Positions 16,240 to 25,541 of a DNA stretch of 64,000 nt are shown here, in pieces. How positions within the stretch are numbered: the first letter of the stretch is position 1; each line of letters starts with the position of its first letter. The position numbers and the translations under genes are program-made. Below the pieces are notes generated by a model, which saw only the letters and a list, made by a program, of their open reading frames with translations, made no database searches and was not told the DNA's origin. This DNA comes from Bacteroidales bacterium (GTDB taxonomy: Bacteria; Bacteroidota; Bacteroidia; Bacteroidales; JAADJA01). The stretch covers positions 1-64,000 of the forward strand of contig JAGVPB010000049.1 in assembly GCA_020052415.1 (NCBI GenBank). Direction: 5' to 3'.

Positions 16240-17796
16240 TTAGAGTTCAAAAATTTCAACTGATTTAAATTGACCGATTTTATTTCTGAGATAGGATTCA
16301 ATGTTATTTTTCACACCTGCTTCTTTTTTATCGAGCATAAGATATTTTGCGCCTGATTTAATTGCTTTACCGATCATAACACTGTCATTGGAAATCCCAT
16401 AATTAGTCCAGCCTTTCTGGTTCATTAAATACAAACTGACATTAATACTGACATCAGATAAAGAAATTACCTTATCCTCCTTTTTAATACCCAGTGAGCG
16501 CAAATAGGGAGAGATTTCTTCATAAACTTTCATGTTTTCAATATACTCATGGTTTTGCCATCCTGTAATGCTGTACCTGTCTTCTATTCTCCTACGTGCA
16601 AAATCTACATTATGTATCAAAAAGGCTAATACAATAATTTTAAAAACCAGGGAATTAAATATGTTCGTGAAACTGTTTTTCAGGAGAAGTAAAAATGTCA
16701 GTAATATGAACGGGACCAACACCAATAAGTCGAGTGTATAATAATCGTGATGCTGCAATGCCTGAAAAAACAGGATGATAAACAAAAGAAATCCTAATGA
16801 AATCAAAGAAGTTAAATAAAGTAAAACCTTATTTGTTTTCCGGGAAAATATCCAAATGAATATAAACATTATTATAAAAATCACCTGCGTTTCTCTCCTG
16901 AAATAATCCCATCTTATGTGAATCAATATAGCATTAATTACCTCGGTGATTCGGGACTGGTCAAGGTCCCAGATGGGTAAAATCCCGATTAAAAAAACTC
17001 CGCCATTATAGATGGAATTATAATGATGAGCATAGAGATACCATCCAATCTGAACCAGCAATACTCCTAACAAAGGGAAAATCTGACTTTTTGGATTTTG
17101 AAAAATTTTTCTTCCTTCTGTAAGTTTAAAATTGAACAGATCAAGGATAAAAACAACCAAAATGGCCATGAAACTCAGTAAGGAAGAGATTTTAAATAAT
17201 CCTGAGAGTGTGTAGGCTATTGCCATCAAGTACAAATATTTATTCTTTGAAGTTTTGTAAAATCTGAAAAAGAAATAAAGACCAATTAAAGCTATTGAAA
17301 ATGCAGGCGCATTCATCAAAAAATTATTCGCATAGTACACAAGCATCGGTGAAGTAAAAAGAAACAGAGTAAAGGCCATTGAAAGGACCGAATCTTTTAA
17401 AACCGCCTCAAACACCTTGAATAATGCAAACAAACCGGTATAAAAAATTAATAGCACAATCAGCCTGAAAATATAGTCCTGATGGCCAATTATTTGCCAA
17501 ATTTTAGCTACCAAATAATAAATTGCCGGGAATTCACTTATGGTTTTACCGGTGCCGTCATGCCCAAGGTTATGTATAGCAGGCTCAAAAAAATTATTAC
17601 CATCCTGATAATAGTTCAGGGTTATTGATAAGCAGTCGCACTGTCTCCATAAGTGCAGGCTTTGCGGGGAAAGAAATAAGATGTTGTGGTAATGATAGAT
17701 GAAACTCATTACAAGCACCAGAATTATAAAAATCCATTTCGAATATTGAGGGAAATAAGAATGGTCTTTAATGTATCTGTTCAAGTTGTCTATCAT
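16240..17796 (-). CDS. GT-C family glycosyltransferase (ArnT/PMT-like membrane protein)
   Basis: This 518-residue protein has about 11-12 membrane segments and a soluble C-terminal tail. The first external loop holds acidic residues and WRQCDCLSIT, then GTGKTISEFPAIYYL, the typical region where GT-C enzymes bind a lipid-linked sugar. PMT/ArnT-like proteins transfer sugars from polyprenyl-phosphate donors to proteins or lipids at the periplasmic side. The acceptor and donor are unknown. It stands alone between the large TolB-like gene and lepA, all on the minus strand. A polyprenyl diphosphate synthase, the source of lipid carriers, is encoded at 21377. Confidence 0.75.
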   Translation of the reverse strand: MIDNLNRYIKDHSYFPQYSKWIFIILVLVMSFIYHYHNILFLSPQSLHLWRQCDCLSITLNYYQDGNNFFEPAIHNLGHDGTGKTISEFPAIYYLVAKIWQIIGHQDYIFRLIVLLIFYTGLFALFKVFEAVLKDSVLSMAFTLFLFTSPMLVYYANNFLMNAPAFSIALIGLYFFFRFYKTSKNKYLYLMAIAYTLSGLFKISSLLSFMAILVVFILDLFNFKLTEGRKIFQNPKSQIFPLLGVLLVQIGWYLYAHHYNSIYNGGVFLIGILPIWDLDQSRITEVINAILIHIRWDYFRRETQVIFIIMFIFIWIFSRKTNKVLLYLTSLISLGFLLFIILFFQALQHHDYYTLDLLVLVPFILLTFLLLLKNSFTNIFNSLVFKIIVLAFLIHNVDFARRRIEDRYSITGWQNHEYIENMKVYEEISPYLRSLGIKKEDKVISLSDVSINVSLYLMNQKGWTNYGISNDSVMIGKAIKSGAKYLMLDKKEAGVKNNIESYLRNKIGQFKSVEIFEL

Positions 17797-17878
17797 TATG
17801 GTGTGTCATTAACAGTACAGCATATAACAATACACTATTTTGTTACAGATTTATATATAGTTCAATTTTAAAAATAAT

Positions 17879-19666
17879 TTAGTCCAATTTTAAGACTGCA
17901 AGGAACGCCTGTTGCGGAACTTCAACATTGCCGACCTGCCTCATCCTCTTTTTACCTTTCTTTTGTTTTTCGAGGAGTTTCCGTTTTCGGGTAATATCTC
18001 CGCCATAACATTTGGCTGTAACGTCTTTGCGCAGCGCCTTAACCGTTTCGCGGGCAATAATCTTGGAACTGATGGCAGCCTGAATGGCTACATCATATTG
18101 TTGACGCGGAATAAGCTCACGAAGTTTTTCGCACATTCTTCTTCCAAAACTATAAGCATGGTCAAAATGGATCAGGGTCGAGAGTGCATCAACTGTTTCA
18201 CCATTCAATAATATATCCAGCTTAATGAGCCTGGCTTCCTTGTATCCTGACTGAAAATAATCGAATGAGGCATAACCTCTGGATATGCTTTTAAGTTTGT
18301 CATAAAAATCAAAAACGATCTCACTCAAAGGCATTTCAAAGGTGATCTCAACCCTGTCGGTGCCGATATAAACCTGGTTCTTTAGTACACCGCGCTTGTC
18401 AATGCAAAGTTTCATAATACTTCCAACGTATTCCGACTTCGAAATAATCTGGGCAATAATATAAGGTTCTTCGATGTGGCCGATATACTTTTGATCAGGC
18501 ATTCCCGAAGGATTGTGAACTTCGATGGTTTCGCCCTTGTTGGTGATCACGTTAAACGATACATTCGGTACGGTTGTGATCACACCCATGTCGAACTCAC
18601 GGTCGAGCCTTTCCTGGATGATCTCCATGTGAAGAAGGCCAAGAAAACCGCAGCGGAAGCCAAACCCAAGCGCAGCAGAAGATTCCGGTTCAAAGGTGAG
18701 TGAAGCATCATTCAACTGTAATTTTTCAAGTGACGACCTCAGCTCTTCATATTCATCCGCATCCAGCGGATAAATTCCTGCAAATACCATGGGTTTCACA
18801 TTTTCAAAACCGGCTATTATAGTTGGACTGGGCCGGTCAACATGTGTTATGGTATCACCGACTTTTACTTCTTTGGATGTTTTAATTCCCGAAATGATAT
18901 ATCCTACATCACCTGCACTAAGCTGTGGACGTGGTTCGGGTTTTAACTTCATCACTCCAACTTCATCAGCGTTGTATTCTTTGCTTGTTGCTATGAATTT
19001 TACAAAATCATTTTTATGTATTGTGCCGTTCTTGATCCGGAAGTAAGCGATGATTCCCCTGTATGAATTAAATATCGAATCAAAGATAAGCGCCTGCAAT
19101 GGAGCCTCCGGGTCGCCTTTGGGACAAGGAATTTTCTCAATGATCTTATCGAGTATCTTGTCAACCCCATAACCGGTTTTGCCACTGGCTTCGATAATAT
19201 CATCCCTGCGACATCCGATCAGGTCAACGATCTGGTCTTTTACTTCTTCCGGCATGGCTGCTTCCAGATCCATTTTATTCAGAACCGGAATTATTTCAAG
19301 GTCATGTTCAAGAGCGAGGTAGAGATTCGAAATCGTTTGTGCCTGAATACCCTGGCTTGCATCCACAATCAGTAAAGCGCCTTCACATGCTGCAATTGAG
19401 CGTGAAACTTCATACGAAAAATCAACATGTCCGGGAGTATCTATCAGGTTCAGAATAAATTTCTCCCCTTCGTGTTCATATTCCATTTGAATGGCATGGC
19501 TTTTAATGGTTATGCCCCGCTCGCGTTCAAGGTCCATATCGTCAAGCACCTGTTCCTGCATTTCGCGGCCGGTAATTGTACCAGTAAACTCCAGAAGCCT
19601 GTCAGCCAAAGTACTTTTACCATGATCTATGTGTGCAATAATGCAGAAATTGCGAATGTTTTTCAA
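17879..19666 (-). CDS. lepA: Elongation factor 4 (LepA)
   Basis: This 595-residue translational GTPase acts on stalled or misassembled ribosomes. G1 is AHIDHGKST (about residues 10-18), switch [15 protein letters not shown]4 NKMD. LepA-specific features are the C-terminal domain with [12 protein letters not shown]-like sequence ([13 protein letters not shown]), [15 protein letters not shown] and the terminal [10 protein letters not shown]. Length and domain order are standard. It is separated from the next upstream gene by a MITE-like element at 19735-19865, so its promoter lies within or next to that element. Confidence 0.96.
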   Translation of the reverse strand: MKNIRNFCIIAHIDHGKSTLADRLLEFTGTITGREMQEQVLDDMDLERERGITIKSHAIQMEYEHEGEKFILNLIDTPGHVDFSYEVSRSIAACEGALLIVDASQGIQAQTISNLYLALEHDLEIIPVLNKMDLEAAMPEEVKDQIVDLIGCRRDDIIEASGKTGYGVDKILDKIIEKIPCPKGDPEAPLQALIFDSIFNSYRGIIAYFRIKNGTIHKNDFVKFIATSKEYNADEVGVMKLKPEPRPQLSAGDVGYIISGIKTSKEVKVGDTITHVDRPSPTIIAGFENVKPMVFAGIYPLDADEYEELRSSLEKLQLNDASLTFEPESSAALGFGFRCGFLGLLHMEIIQERLDREFDMGVITTVPNVSFNVITNKGETIEVHNPSGMPDQKYIGHIEEPYIIAQIISKSEYVGSIMKLCIDKRGVLKNQVYIGTDRVEITFEMPLSEIVFDFYDKLKSISRGYASFDYFQSGYKEARLIKLDILLNGETVDALSTLIHFDHAYSFGRRMCEKLRELIPRQQYDVAIQAAISSKIIARETVKALRKDVTAKCYGGDITRKRKLLEKQKKGKKRMRQVGNVEVPQQAFLAVLKLD

Positions 19667-19734
19667 TGCTGTTATCCCTTATTTTGTTTGGAGGCAAAGG
19701 TAAAAATAGTTTACGATTTTTTGGATTAAAGTTT

Positions 19735-19865
19735 GAGTCCACTCCGAAAAGTCATTTATTGTCATTGCGAACGTAGTGAAGCAATCCGTATGTATTGTTG
19801 ATCAACAGATTGCTTCAGGCTCCGCCTTCGCAATGACGTTCCACAATACTTTTCGGAGTGGACTC
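19735..19865. mobile_element. MITE-like palindromic element with 6-bp target duplication
   Basis: GAGTCCACTCCGAAAAGT (19735-19752) and its exact reverse complement (19848-19865) form 18-bp terminal inverted repeats. AAGTTT flanks both sides (19729-19734 and 19866-19871). Inside, GTCATTGCGA/TCGCAATGAC (19761-19770, 19828-19837) and GAAGCAATC/GATTGCTTC (19778-19786, 19808-19816) are inverted, so the 131-bp element folds along its whole length. The inner GTCATTGCGA...GAAGCAATC motif is known from repeats in many bacteria. It has no coding capacity and sits between lepA and the stop codon of the next gene. Confidence 0.8.
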
Positions 19866-19869
19866 AAGT

Positions 19870-20283
19870 TTAAAAATGCAACTTATGATAATCGAATTTC
19901 TGGTTATCGGTAAATGCCTTGATGAGCTTGGCAATCCGGATAAAAATCTGAAGGTCATGCATGGCAAGCCAGCGTATGGCATCAGGCTTCCCCCGGCTCG
20001 CATCAGCAACAACTATCAGAAAGTGAAATTTGTAACGGGCCAGCCATTCATAAGCTTTCTTATCATTTACAATGGCCATATCAAGTGCCGCATAGTGAGG
20101 ATAGCCATTGTTCATAAGCCACTGAAATGCTTCGTCGCTACCACGAATGGCTTTTGACAGGGCAGCCAGTTCAGGATATCCATGCTTTAACAGCCAGTTG
20201 AATATTTTATCATTCCCGTTAATGGCCTCACCAAAAGCGACCAGGATTTTTGCAGAATAATCTGTGAGTTGTTGAAGTACCAA
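19870..20283 (-). CDS. Helical-repeat protein with four 25-residue repeats
   Basis: This 137-residue protein consists mostly of four tandem 25-residue repeats. Consecutive units begin LVAFGEAINGND, LAALSKAIRGSD, YAALDMAIVNDK and LIVVADASRGKP; each has a Trp at position 17 followed by Leu (NWLLKHGYP, QWLMNNGYP, EWLARYKF, RWLAMHDL). The pattern predicts a two-helix repeat forming a small solenoid, a shape that usually binds proteins. I cannot name the family. There is no signal peptide. A MITE-like element is inserted directly after the stop codon, and the target duplication includes part of the stop. Confidence 0.7.
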   Translation of the reverse strand: MVLQQLTDYSAKILVAFGEAINGNDKIFNWLLKHGYPELAALSKAIRGSDEAFQWLMNNGYPHYAALDMAIVNDKKAYEWLARYKFHFLIVVADASRGKPDAIRWLAMHDLQIFIRIAKLIKAFTDNQKFDYHKLHF

Positions 20284-20351
20284 TTTATTAATTTATAAAT
20301 CAAAATTAATGATACAGAAATATGTAACCTGATATTTCCGACCGAATCATT

Positions 20352-21131
20352 CTAAAAGTAAGTTTTTGTCTTTATTCCAACAGCATTAACCCTGTCACTT
20401 ATGACTTCCAGCTCCTTTTTGGATATTTTTTCAAGTCCGGCAACCGGTGTATCTCTTGCTATCGGATAGATCATCACATAGCGCGGGGCGATTTCCTTTA
20501 AAACATCGAGCCAGGCAGCAAGTTCAAATTCAGTAGTGTTGTCAATGAAATTTCCATTGAATTTTCCGCGGATGAATAATGTCTGAATGATCTGACTGCC
20601 ATTGTATTTTTTGATGTTATTTATAATCGTTGAAAGGGATAATCCTGCATAAGGCTGGTTCAGCTTTATAAAAGTATCCTCCACAACAGTGTCGAGTTTA
20701 AGCACATTGTTGTTAACTTTCTTCAAAGCTTCAAATACAGATTTCTTTCGAAGCATGGTGGCGTTTGACAGTACGGTGATTTCAGTTGCGGGGAAATATT
20801 GATCTCTTAAACTGACGACATCTTCAATAATACCTGTGAACTCAGGGTGAATTGTAGGTTCACCGTTACCGGCAAAAGTGATGTTATCCGGAGAATTTTC
20901 CTCAGCTTTCATTGCCTTTAATCGTTCCTCAAGTTTTGCAGATATGTCCTTTCTTTCTGGGAGAGGCTGTTTTTTTGAATTTTTTTTAAAAGTCCAGCCA
21001 CATTCGCAATAGATGCAGTTGAAAGTGCAGAATTTATATCCTGAAGGCAATAGATTGATCCCGAGAGAAACACCAAACCGCCTGCTTTTTACGGGTCCGA
21101 AAATAATATCGTCAAACAGAAATGTAGCCAT
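20352..21131 (-). CDS. Radical SAM protein
   Basis: This 259-residue protein has the radical SAM cluster motif CTFNCIYC (CX3CX2C) near residue 35, followed by CGW. FAGNGEPTIHPEF is the glycine-rich SAM-binding segment, and LSNATML and KLDTV follow in the positions expected for the barrel strands. The opening FGPVKSRRFGVSLGINLLP is typical of the COG0731-like group annotated as wyosine-like or general radical SAM proteins. The substrate is unknown. The ATG at 21131 was preferred over one 24 bp upstream because the conserved strand begins right after it. Confidence 0.88.
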   Translation of the reverse strand: MATFLFDDIIFGPVKSRRFGVSLGINLLPSGYKFCTFNCIYCECGWTFKKNSKKQPLPERKDISAKLEERLKAMKAEENSPDNITFAGNGEPTIHPEFTGIIEDVVSLRDQYFPATEITVLSNATMLRKKSVFEALKKVNNNVLKLDTVVEDTFIKLNQPYAGLSLSTIINNIKKYNGSQIIQTLFIRGKFNGNFIDNTTEFELAAWLDVLKEIAPRYVMIYPIARDTPVAGLEKISKKELEVISDRVNAVGIKTKTYF

Positions 21132-21180
21132 GAAGCTGAAATATATTCCATGCAAAAATAGTTTTATGCAGGAAATAAGG

Positions 21181-21290
21181 TTGAAGATATTGTTAGAAAT
21201 TGTTAGATATTGGTGGATATTTGTTGATATGGATTGAAATAATTTTGAATGCCTTGAAACATGTTGAAATAGAATGAATTCATTGGATCA
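21181..21290. repeat. Degenerate tandem array, strict 10-bp period
   Basis: Eleven consecutive 10-bp units (21181-21290) follow a loose consensus NNNTTGAAAT: for example TTGAAGATAT, TGTTAGAAAT, TGTTAGATAT, TGGTGGATAT, TTGTTGATAT, GGATTGAAAT, ATGTTGAAAT. The phase does not slip over 110 bp. The array lies between divergent genes (radical SAM and polyprenyl synthase). A 10-bp spacing puts each A/T tract on the same face of the helix, which would favour bending; this is inference. Confidence 0.6.
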
Positions 21291-21376
21291 AACGAAGCAA
21301 TCAATTTCCACTAATTTCTATTTATTGCTATAAATTTCATTTCATATATTTCCATAATTTTGAACTTTTAATTAAC

Positions 21377-22351
21377 ATGGCAACACTCAGCGAAATAAAA
21401 CAGCCGATTCAATCCAACCTCGATGAATTCGAGAAGAAGTTCAGGGATTCGATGAAGAGCAATGTAGCATTACTTGATATTATTACCCGCTACCTTTATA
21501 AAAGGAAAGGCAAGCAGATGCGGCCCATGTTTGTCTTCCTGAGTGCTAAAGTAAACGGCGGGATCAATGAATCCACTTACATCGCTGCTTCACTGATTGA
21601 ATTACTACATACAGCAACACTTGTTCATGATGATGTGGTAGATGATTCGAACGTGAGACGGGGATTCTTTTCGATCAATGCACTCTGGAAAAACAAGGTG
21701 GCAGTGCTGGTGGGCGATTTCCTTCTTTCAAAGGGTTTGCTTCTATCACTCGATAGTAATGAGTTCGATCTTTTAAAGATCGTTTCCGAGGCTACCCGTG
21801 AGATGAGCGAGGGCGAGCTGCTTCAGATTGAAAAAGCCCGCAAGCTCGACATCAGCGAGGATATTTATTTCGAGATTATCCGCAAGAAAACGGCCTCGTT
21901 AATCGCTTCCTGTTGTGCCGCGGGAGCTGCTTCGGTAAAAGCTGATCCTGAAATGATAAAGAAAATGAAGGCCTTTGGTGAAAATGTGGGTATTGCATTC
22001 CAGATCAAGGATGATATTTTTGATTATGAATCTTCAAACCGTTCGGGTAAACCTAACGGAATAGATATAAAAGAACGGAAAATGACCTTGCCGCTGATTT
22101 ACCTGCTGAACCAATCGGATTTTGTTGAAAAGAGAAAGATCATCAACATTGTAAAGAACCATAACAACAATCCTGAAAAGGTCGCGATGGTGATCAATAA
22201 AGTGAATGAGAACGGAGGTATCGGGTATGCCCGTCAAAAGATGATCTCCTATCACGACAAGGCCATGCAAATCCTCGATGAATTCCCCGATTCCGAATCA
22301 AAGACTGCCTTGAAGCAGTTGGTGGATTTTACGATTGAAAGGAAAAAGTGA
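21377..22351 (+). CDS. Polyprenyl diphosphate synthase
   Basis: This 324-residue trans-prenyltransferase condenses isopentenyl diphosphate onto allylic diphosphates to make the long isoprenoid tail of menaquinone, or possibly another carrier. The first aspartate-rich motif is HDDVVDDSNVRRG (DDxxD), the second FQIKDDIFDY. KGKQMRP near residue 48 binds isopentenyl diphosphate and KMTLPLIY is the C-terminal family segment. The length is typical. Product chain length cannot be read with certainty. The 110-bp periodic array lies upstream. The 276-bp gap after the gene holds a decayed copy of its 3' end near 22572-22615. Confidence 0.92.
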   Translation: MATLSEIKQPIQSNLDEFEKKFRDSMKSNVALLDIITRYLYKRKGKQMRPMFVFLSAKVNGGINESTYIAASLIELLHTATLVHDDVVDDSNVRRGFFSINALWKNKVAVLVGDFLLSKGLLLSLDSNEFDLLKIVSEATREMSEGELLQIEKARKLDISEDIYFEIIRKKTASLIASCCAAGAASVKADPEMIKKMKAFGENVGIAFQIKDDIFDYESSNRSGKPNGIDIKERKMTLPLIYLLNQSDFVEKRKIINIVKNHNNNPEKVAMVINKVNENGGIGYARQKMISYHDKAMQILDEFPDSESKTALKQLVDFTIERKK

Positions 22352-22627
22352 AAAGTTAATAATCCAAAGTTAAAAATTCCTCCAAAGGAGTCTTTTGGAC
22401 AAAAACCAGGAATTCGTTCACTGACAATCTTCAAGAACTGGCAGAATAGAATTTACAATACCCATTTATGCGTATATTCGCTTTTCAAATTTAGCTGACA
22501 TTGAAAGAAAATAAAATGTCCATTCCAGTTAATAAATCGGAAGCGGGTACACTTTTTATTCCTGTATTGCACTGACAATTCTCTGATTCCAAATCAAAAG
22601 CCGAACTGAAGTAAGGATGGTAAACTT

Positions 22628-23050
22628 TTATGCCTCTTTCTTCCCCATTCCCATTACCAGGCCAATCACAGCCCCGATAATAGCTGTAAACACTGTTCCG
22701 ACAACAATATCAATAATCACAACATTCAGGCTGTTAAACATAGTGCTCATCGAATAAAAACTGAGATCGTAAGAGATGATCATAAATAAAGCTACAATAC
22801 CGGCGATTCTGGCACCATCCAGCCAACCTTTTGTGTTCGACCAACTAAATATAAATGCAAGTAAAAATCCGGATGCAAAGTTTGAAATGATGAGAGCCCA
22901 CCAGACCATTTCTTCCATCGGTCTTGATGCACAATTATTAAAGTTGGACTCCCAGAAATCCATTAACAGCACGCCGTAAACCAACCAGCCTAGAAGGAAT
23001 GAGGCTACACCACCGGCTAATCCTCCTAATAAAATTTTGTTTGCTTTCAT
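22628..23050 (-). CDS. Four-segment membrane protein of unknown function
   Basis: This 140-residue protein has four predicted membrane helices (about residues 7-28, 50-70, 82-103, 110-133) and short loops. The first external loop contains a conserved-looking FWESNFNNC...RPMEEMVWW segment. Similar small integral membrane proteins are frequent in Bacteroidota and are given only as hypothetical proteins. GGLAGGVASFLLGWLVYG and IGAVIGLVMGMG are glycine-rich helices that could pack tightly. It is a single gene and starts after an A/T-rich leader. No function is proposed. Confidence 0.7.
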   Translation of the reverse strand: MKANKILLGGLAGGVASFLLGWLVYGVLLMDFWESNFNNCASRPMEEMVWWALIISNFASGFLLAFIFSWSNTKGWLDGARIAGIVALFMIISYDLSFYSMSTMFNSLNVVIIDIVVGTVFTAIIGAVIGLVMGMGKKEA

Positions 23051-23296
23051 GTTGTAAAATTTTGTTTGTTATTATTATTAATTTTCGCCCATGAGAGGGT
23101 GGGTAAAAGTACAAACTTTATTTGTCTTTCTTATTAGGTATTAACCACCACAAGTTACAAACTTGCTGTAGTGTAGGGGCACCAGTCCTGCTTACGCACT
23201 TGCAAGGCTGGAAGATTTATCAGTCAAATGCTTGACACGTCTGCCGAAGACATGACTGGAGCCAGAGAAGTTATAATCTAAATATCAAATATCGAA

Positions 23297-24004
23297 TTAA
23301 TTATCCTTAATGCAACGAACACTAAAGCCGTGGTCCTTATCGTCGTGGATATGGTAAACACTGGCGTTGTCATTATCCAAGTACCGAATCCACGCGCCAT
23401 CGGTACCGTACTCCGCAGAGTGCCAGAAGTAAGCGCTGTAGCCCAGATAATAGAAACCACCATCCATGCTGCGGTTGCCGCCCGGAAGAGCTGTAAAACC
23501 GCTTTCGTTGGTCGCTCCAGTATTAGGACTATGCCAATGGCTTGTACCTGTTTCTTTTAGTTTACCCCCGGCAACACTTTCGCCACCCAAATAGGTTGTC
23601 AGTGTTGTCCACTCGTCATCGGTGGGTACATGCCATCCGGAAGGACAAATATTAAGTGCACCTTTAACAGCATACCAATTATAAAGTCTGCCATAAGTAT
23701 TGGAATTTGAGGGTATGTTATCGTAATCGCAGTAAGCCCCTGTTGAAAGGTTGGTCCATGCTGTGTTATCGGTTACATTGGATATATCTGTCCCATCACG
23801 GTATTTTGTGGTTTTCAAATTTTCAACCATCCAAATTTGAGTGCCAATCGTATCAGTGTAATAAACATTGCCATCAATGTCGGTTACTGTGTTGGAAGGA
23901 GGATTGTCGTTATTGTCATCATATTTATCACAACTGTTTGTAAGCATGAAATACATGCCTATTGCAAATAAAGGTAAAATCCAGAATCTATTTTTATTTT
24001 TCAT
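23297..24004 (-). CDS. FISUMP-domain lipoprotein
   Basis: This 235-residue protein has a lipoprotein signal ending in LTNSC (Cys at about residue 25), then an Asp/Asn-rich linker and a Fibrobacter succinogenes major paralogous (FISUMP) domain. Diagnostic pieces are GNVYYTDTIGTQIWMVENLKTT, YGRLYNWYAV, CPSGWHVPTDDEW, GFTALPGG and GFSVRCIKD. Such proteins are exported and probably bind carbohydrate or surface structures; biochemical proof is scarce. Both flanks (about 23181 and 24143) carry the sequence ACCAGTCCTGYTTAC, suggesting that the gene moved with its surroundings. The 245-250-bp gaps on either side show only these repeats and small hairpins. Confidence 0.88.
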   Translation of the reverse strand: MKNKNRFWILPLFAIGMYFMLTNSCDKYDDNNDNPPSNTVTDIDGNVYYTDTIGTQIWMVENLKTTKYRDGTDISNVTDNTAWTNLSTGAYCDYDNIPSNSNTYGRLYNWYAVKGALNICPSGWHVPTDDEWTTLTTYLGGESVAGGKLKETGTSHWHSPNTGATNESGFTALPGGNRSMDGGFYYLGYSAYFWHSAEYGTDGAWIRYLDNDNASVYHIHDDKDHGFSVRCIKDN

Positions 24005-24254
24005 ATTAATTTAATGTTACGATTCACACTCAGCTAGAGGACTTTTGTGTCTGACCTTCTACGTTGTTTACTTGTGCCTATTATTTCCTATTCTATTTTT
24101 AATGTCATAAACCTTAGTTTAACTATATCGCTTTTACCTGTTACCAGTCCTGTTTACTTGCGCCTTGGCTTGAACACTAGTCAGAGGGGGAATTTCCTTG
24201 TTACTCTGCTTCATGTTGGGTACTCATTTGTCCTACTGCACGAAATCATATTTA

Positions 24255-25040
24255 TTAAGTGCTGACTTTATTTTCCATTTCTTTTAAGTAGTTTGAAATA
24301 CAAAATTTTGATTTAATCAACTCTTTAATTTCATTATCATTAATTGTCCTTATATTGTTTCGAACATTATTTATGAAATATGAATAATAATTGCCTTCAA
24401 ACATTTTCTTTGCAATGTATTCTGCATTAGGATAATTGCCATCATCTGTTTTTGTGTCCGGTTGAATAATTGTAGATATTAAAAAATCATATTTTTCTAT
24501 GTTTTCTGACCACTCAATTTTAAAGACGCCATCTTTATTAATCATTAATGGTTCTTTTTTTATTGAAAATTTACTTGGTTCAAAATTTACTAGACTTCTT
24601 TTCCAGAATTCAAGTATATGGGTAATATCTTCATTTGTTTTATCTTCACAAATATGCTTTGGATTGACACAAATCCCAAGCACACCCCAATTCCAATTTA
24701 AAGTAAATGGTTCTCCTGATTTAATAACTTTCCATTCATCTTTTGTTCTATCTCTTTCAACCCTAATAACATTATCAGCAATTTCTTGAAGCTTTTCCAA
24801 TGTTGTTATTGGTTCTTTAAATCCGATTACTATACCTTGACCATATTCTTCTATTATTAGATTTTTTGAATAAGTCATTGTATATGTATCCATTCTGCTG
24901 CTAGAAATCCTTCCATATCGAATAGGAATTTTAATAGGGTTCTTTGTAGCATCTAAATATGCTTTTCTCCAGCATTTCCGTTTATTTGAATTATCCCATA
25001 ATAATGAGCCAATTGTTATAATTCCTATTTTTAGTTTCAT
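24255..25040 (-). CDS. Unrecognised protein, possibly gamma-glutamylcyclotransferase-like
   Basis: This 261-residue soluble protein opens IGIITIGSLLWD, followed after about 30 residues by IPIRYGRISSSR and TYTMTYSK. A G-S-L-W-D loop plus a second strand with R-x-S-x-x-R resembles the BtrG/GGCT-like fold, where the loop binds a gamma-glutamyl group. The rest (from about residue 90) does not fit known GGCTs, and no catalytic Glu was confirmed. The gene is AT-rich and isolated, suggesting transfer. The ATG at 25040 gives the conserved opening; one 24 bp upstream is possible. Low confidence in the family, fair confidence that it is a gene. Confidence 0.6.
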   Translation of the reverse strand: MKLKIGIITIGSLLWDNSNKRKCWRKAYLDATKNPIKIPIRYGRISSSRMDTYTMTYSKNLIIEEYGQGIVIGFKEPITTLEKLQEIADNVIRVERDRTKDEWKVIKSGEPFTLNWNWGVLGICVNPKHICEDKTNEDITHILEFWKRSLVNFEPSKFSIKKEPLMINKDGVFKIEWSENIEKYDFLISTIIQPDTKTDDGNYPNAEYIAKKMFEGNYYSYFINNVRNNIRTINDNEIKELIKSKFCISNYLKEMENKVST

Positions 25041-25136
25041 TGTTTTTTGTTTATTAGGTTGCACCTAACTTGTAAATATAATCAAGTTTTTAATAATTTC
25101 ATAATAAATAAAACAAATGTTTCCGTTTACCATTCC

Positions 25137-25247
25137 TTACTCCGGGTTCCCCACCACCACCTCATAACTACCTTCCTTATCAGGGTCAGCATTGTAAACC
25201 ATGAAATAGGTATTGCTTTCGGCGCCAGGTTCCGGGGCCATATAACT
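25137..25247 (-). pseudogene. Short remnant of a surface-protein gene
   Basis: On the minus strand, TGA (25250-25248) is followed by an open frame encoding MAPEPGAESNTYFMVY, then NADPDKEGSYEVVVGNPE and a TAA stop at 25139-25137. The ending looks like an Ig-like strand of an exported protein (YEVVVGNP). Nothing longer is open around it. It could be chance, but the amino-acid pattern is more protein-like than the surrounding frames. Confidence 0.35.
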
Positions 25248-25450
25248 TCATGGAGGATTAAATCTAAAAAATAACATTATTAACTGTTTCAAGGTCGCAG
25301 GGTATTTATGCAACAAATTTAAGTGAAATATTATAATTCGCCAATTTATTTTCTGAAGATATTTCTGTTTCTAAAAAAACTTTGAAACTTAAATCTGTCC
25401 TGCCGACGGTGGGATGAATCCCGAACATGAAACTCAATGGTTCATATTTC

Positions 25451-25514
25451 GCTCCTCCGGAGCTTGAGGTTGGTTGTACTTTGTTTTCTACTGGTATTTA
25501 GCTCCTGCAGAGCT
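25451..25514. repeat. GCTCC short-hairpin pair
   Basis: GCTCC-TCC-GGAGC (25451-25463) and AGCTC-CTGCA-GAGCT (25500-25514) are two short hairpins 36 bp apart. Repeats of the form GCTCCTCCGGAGC are common between genes in Bacteroidota. The rest of 25248-25541 shows no gene. Confidence 0.5.
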
Positions 25515-25541
25515 GATCCCCTTAACCAATCCCTCTCCCCA

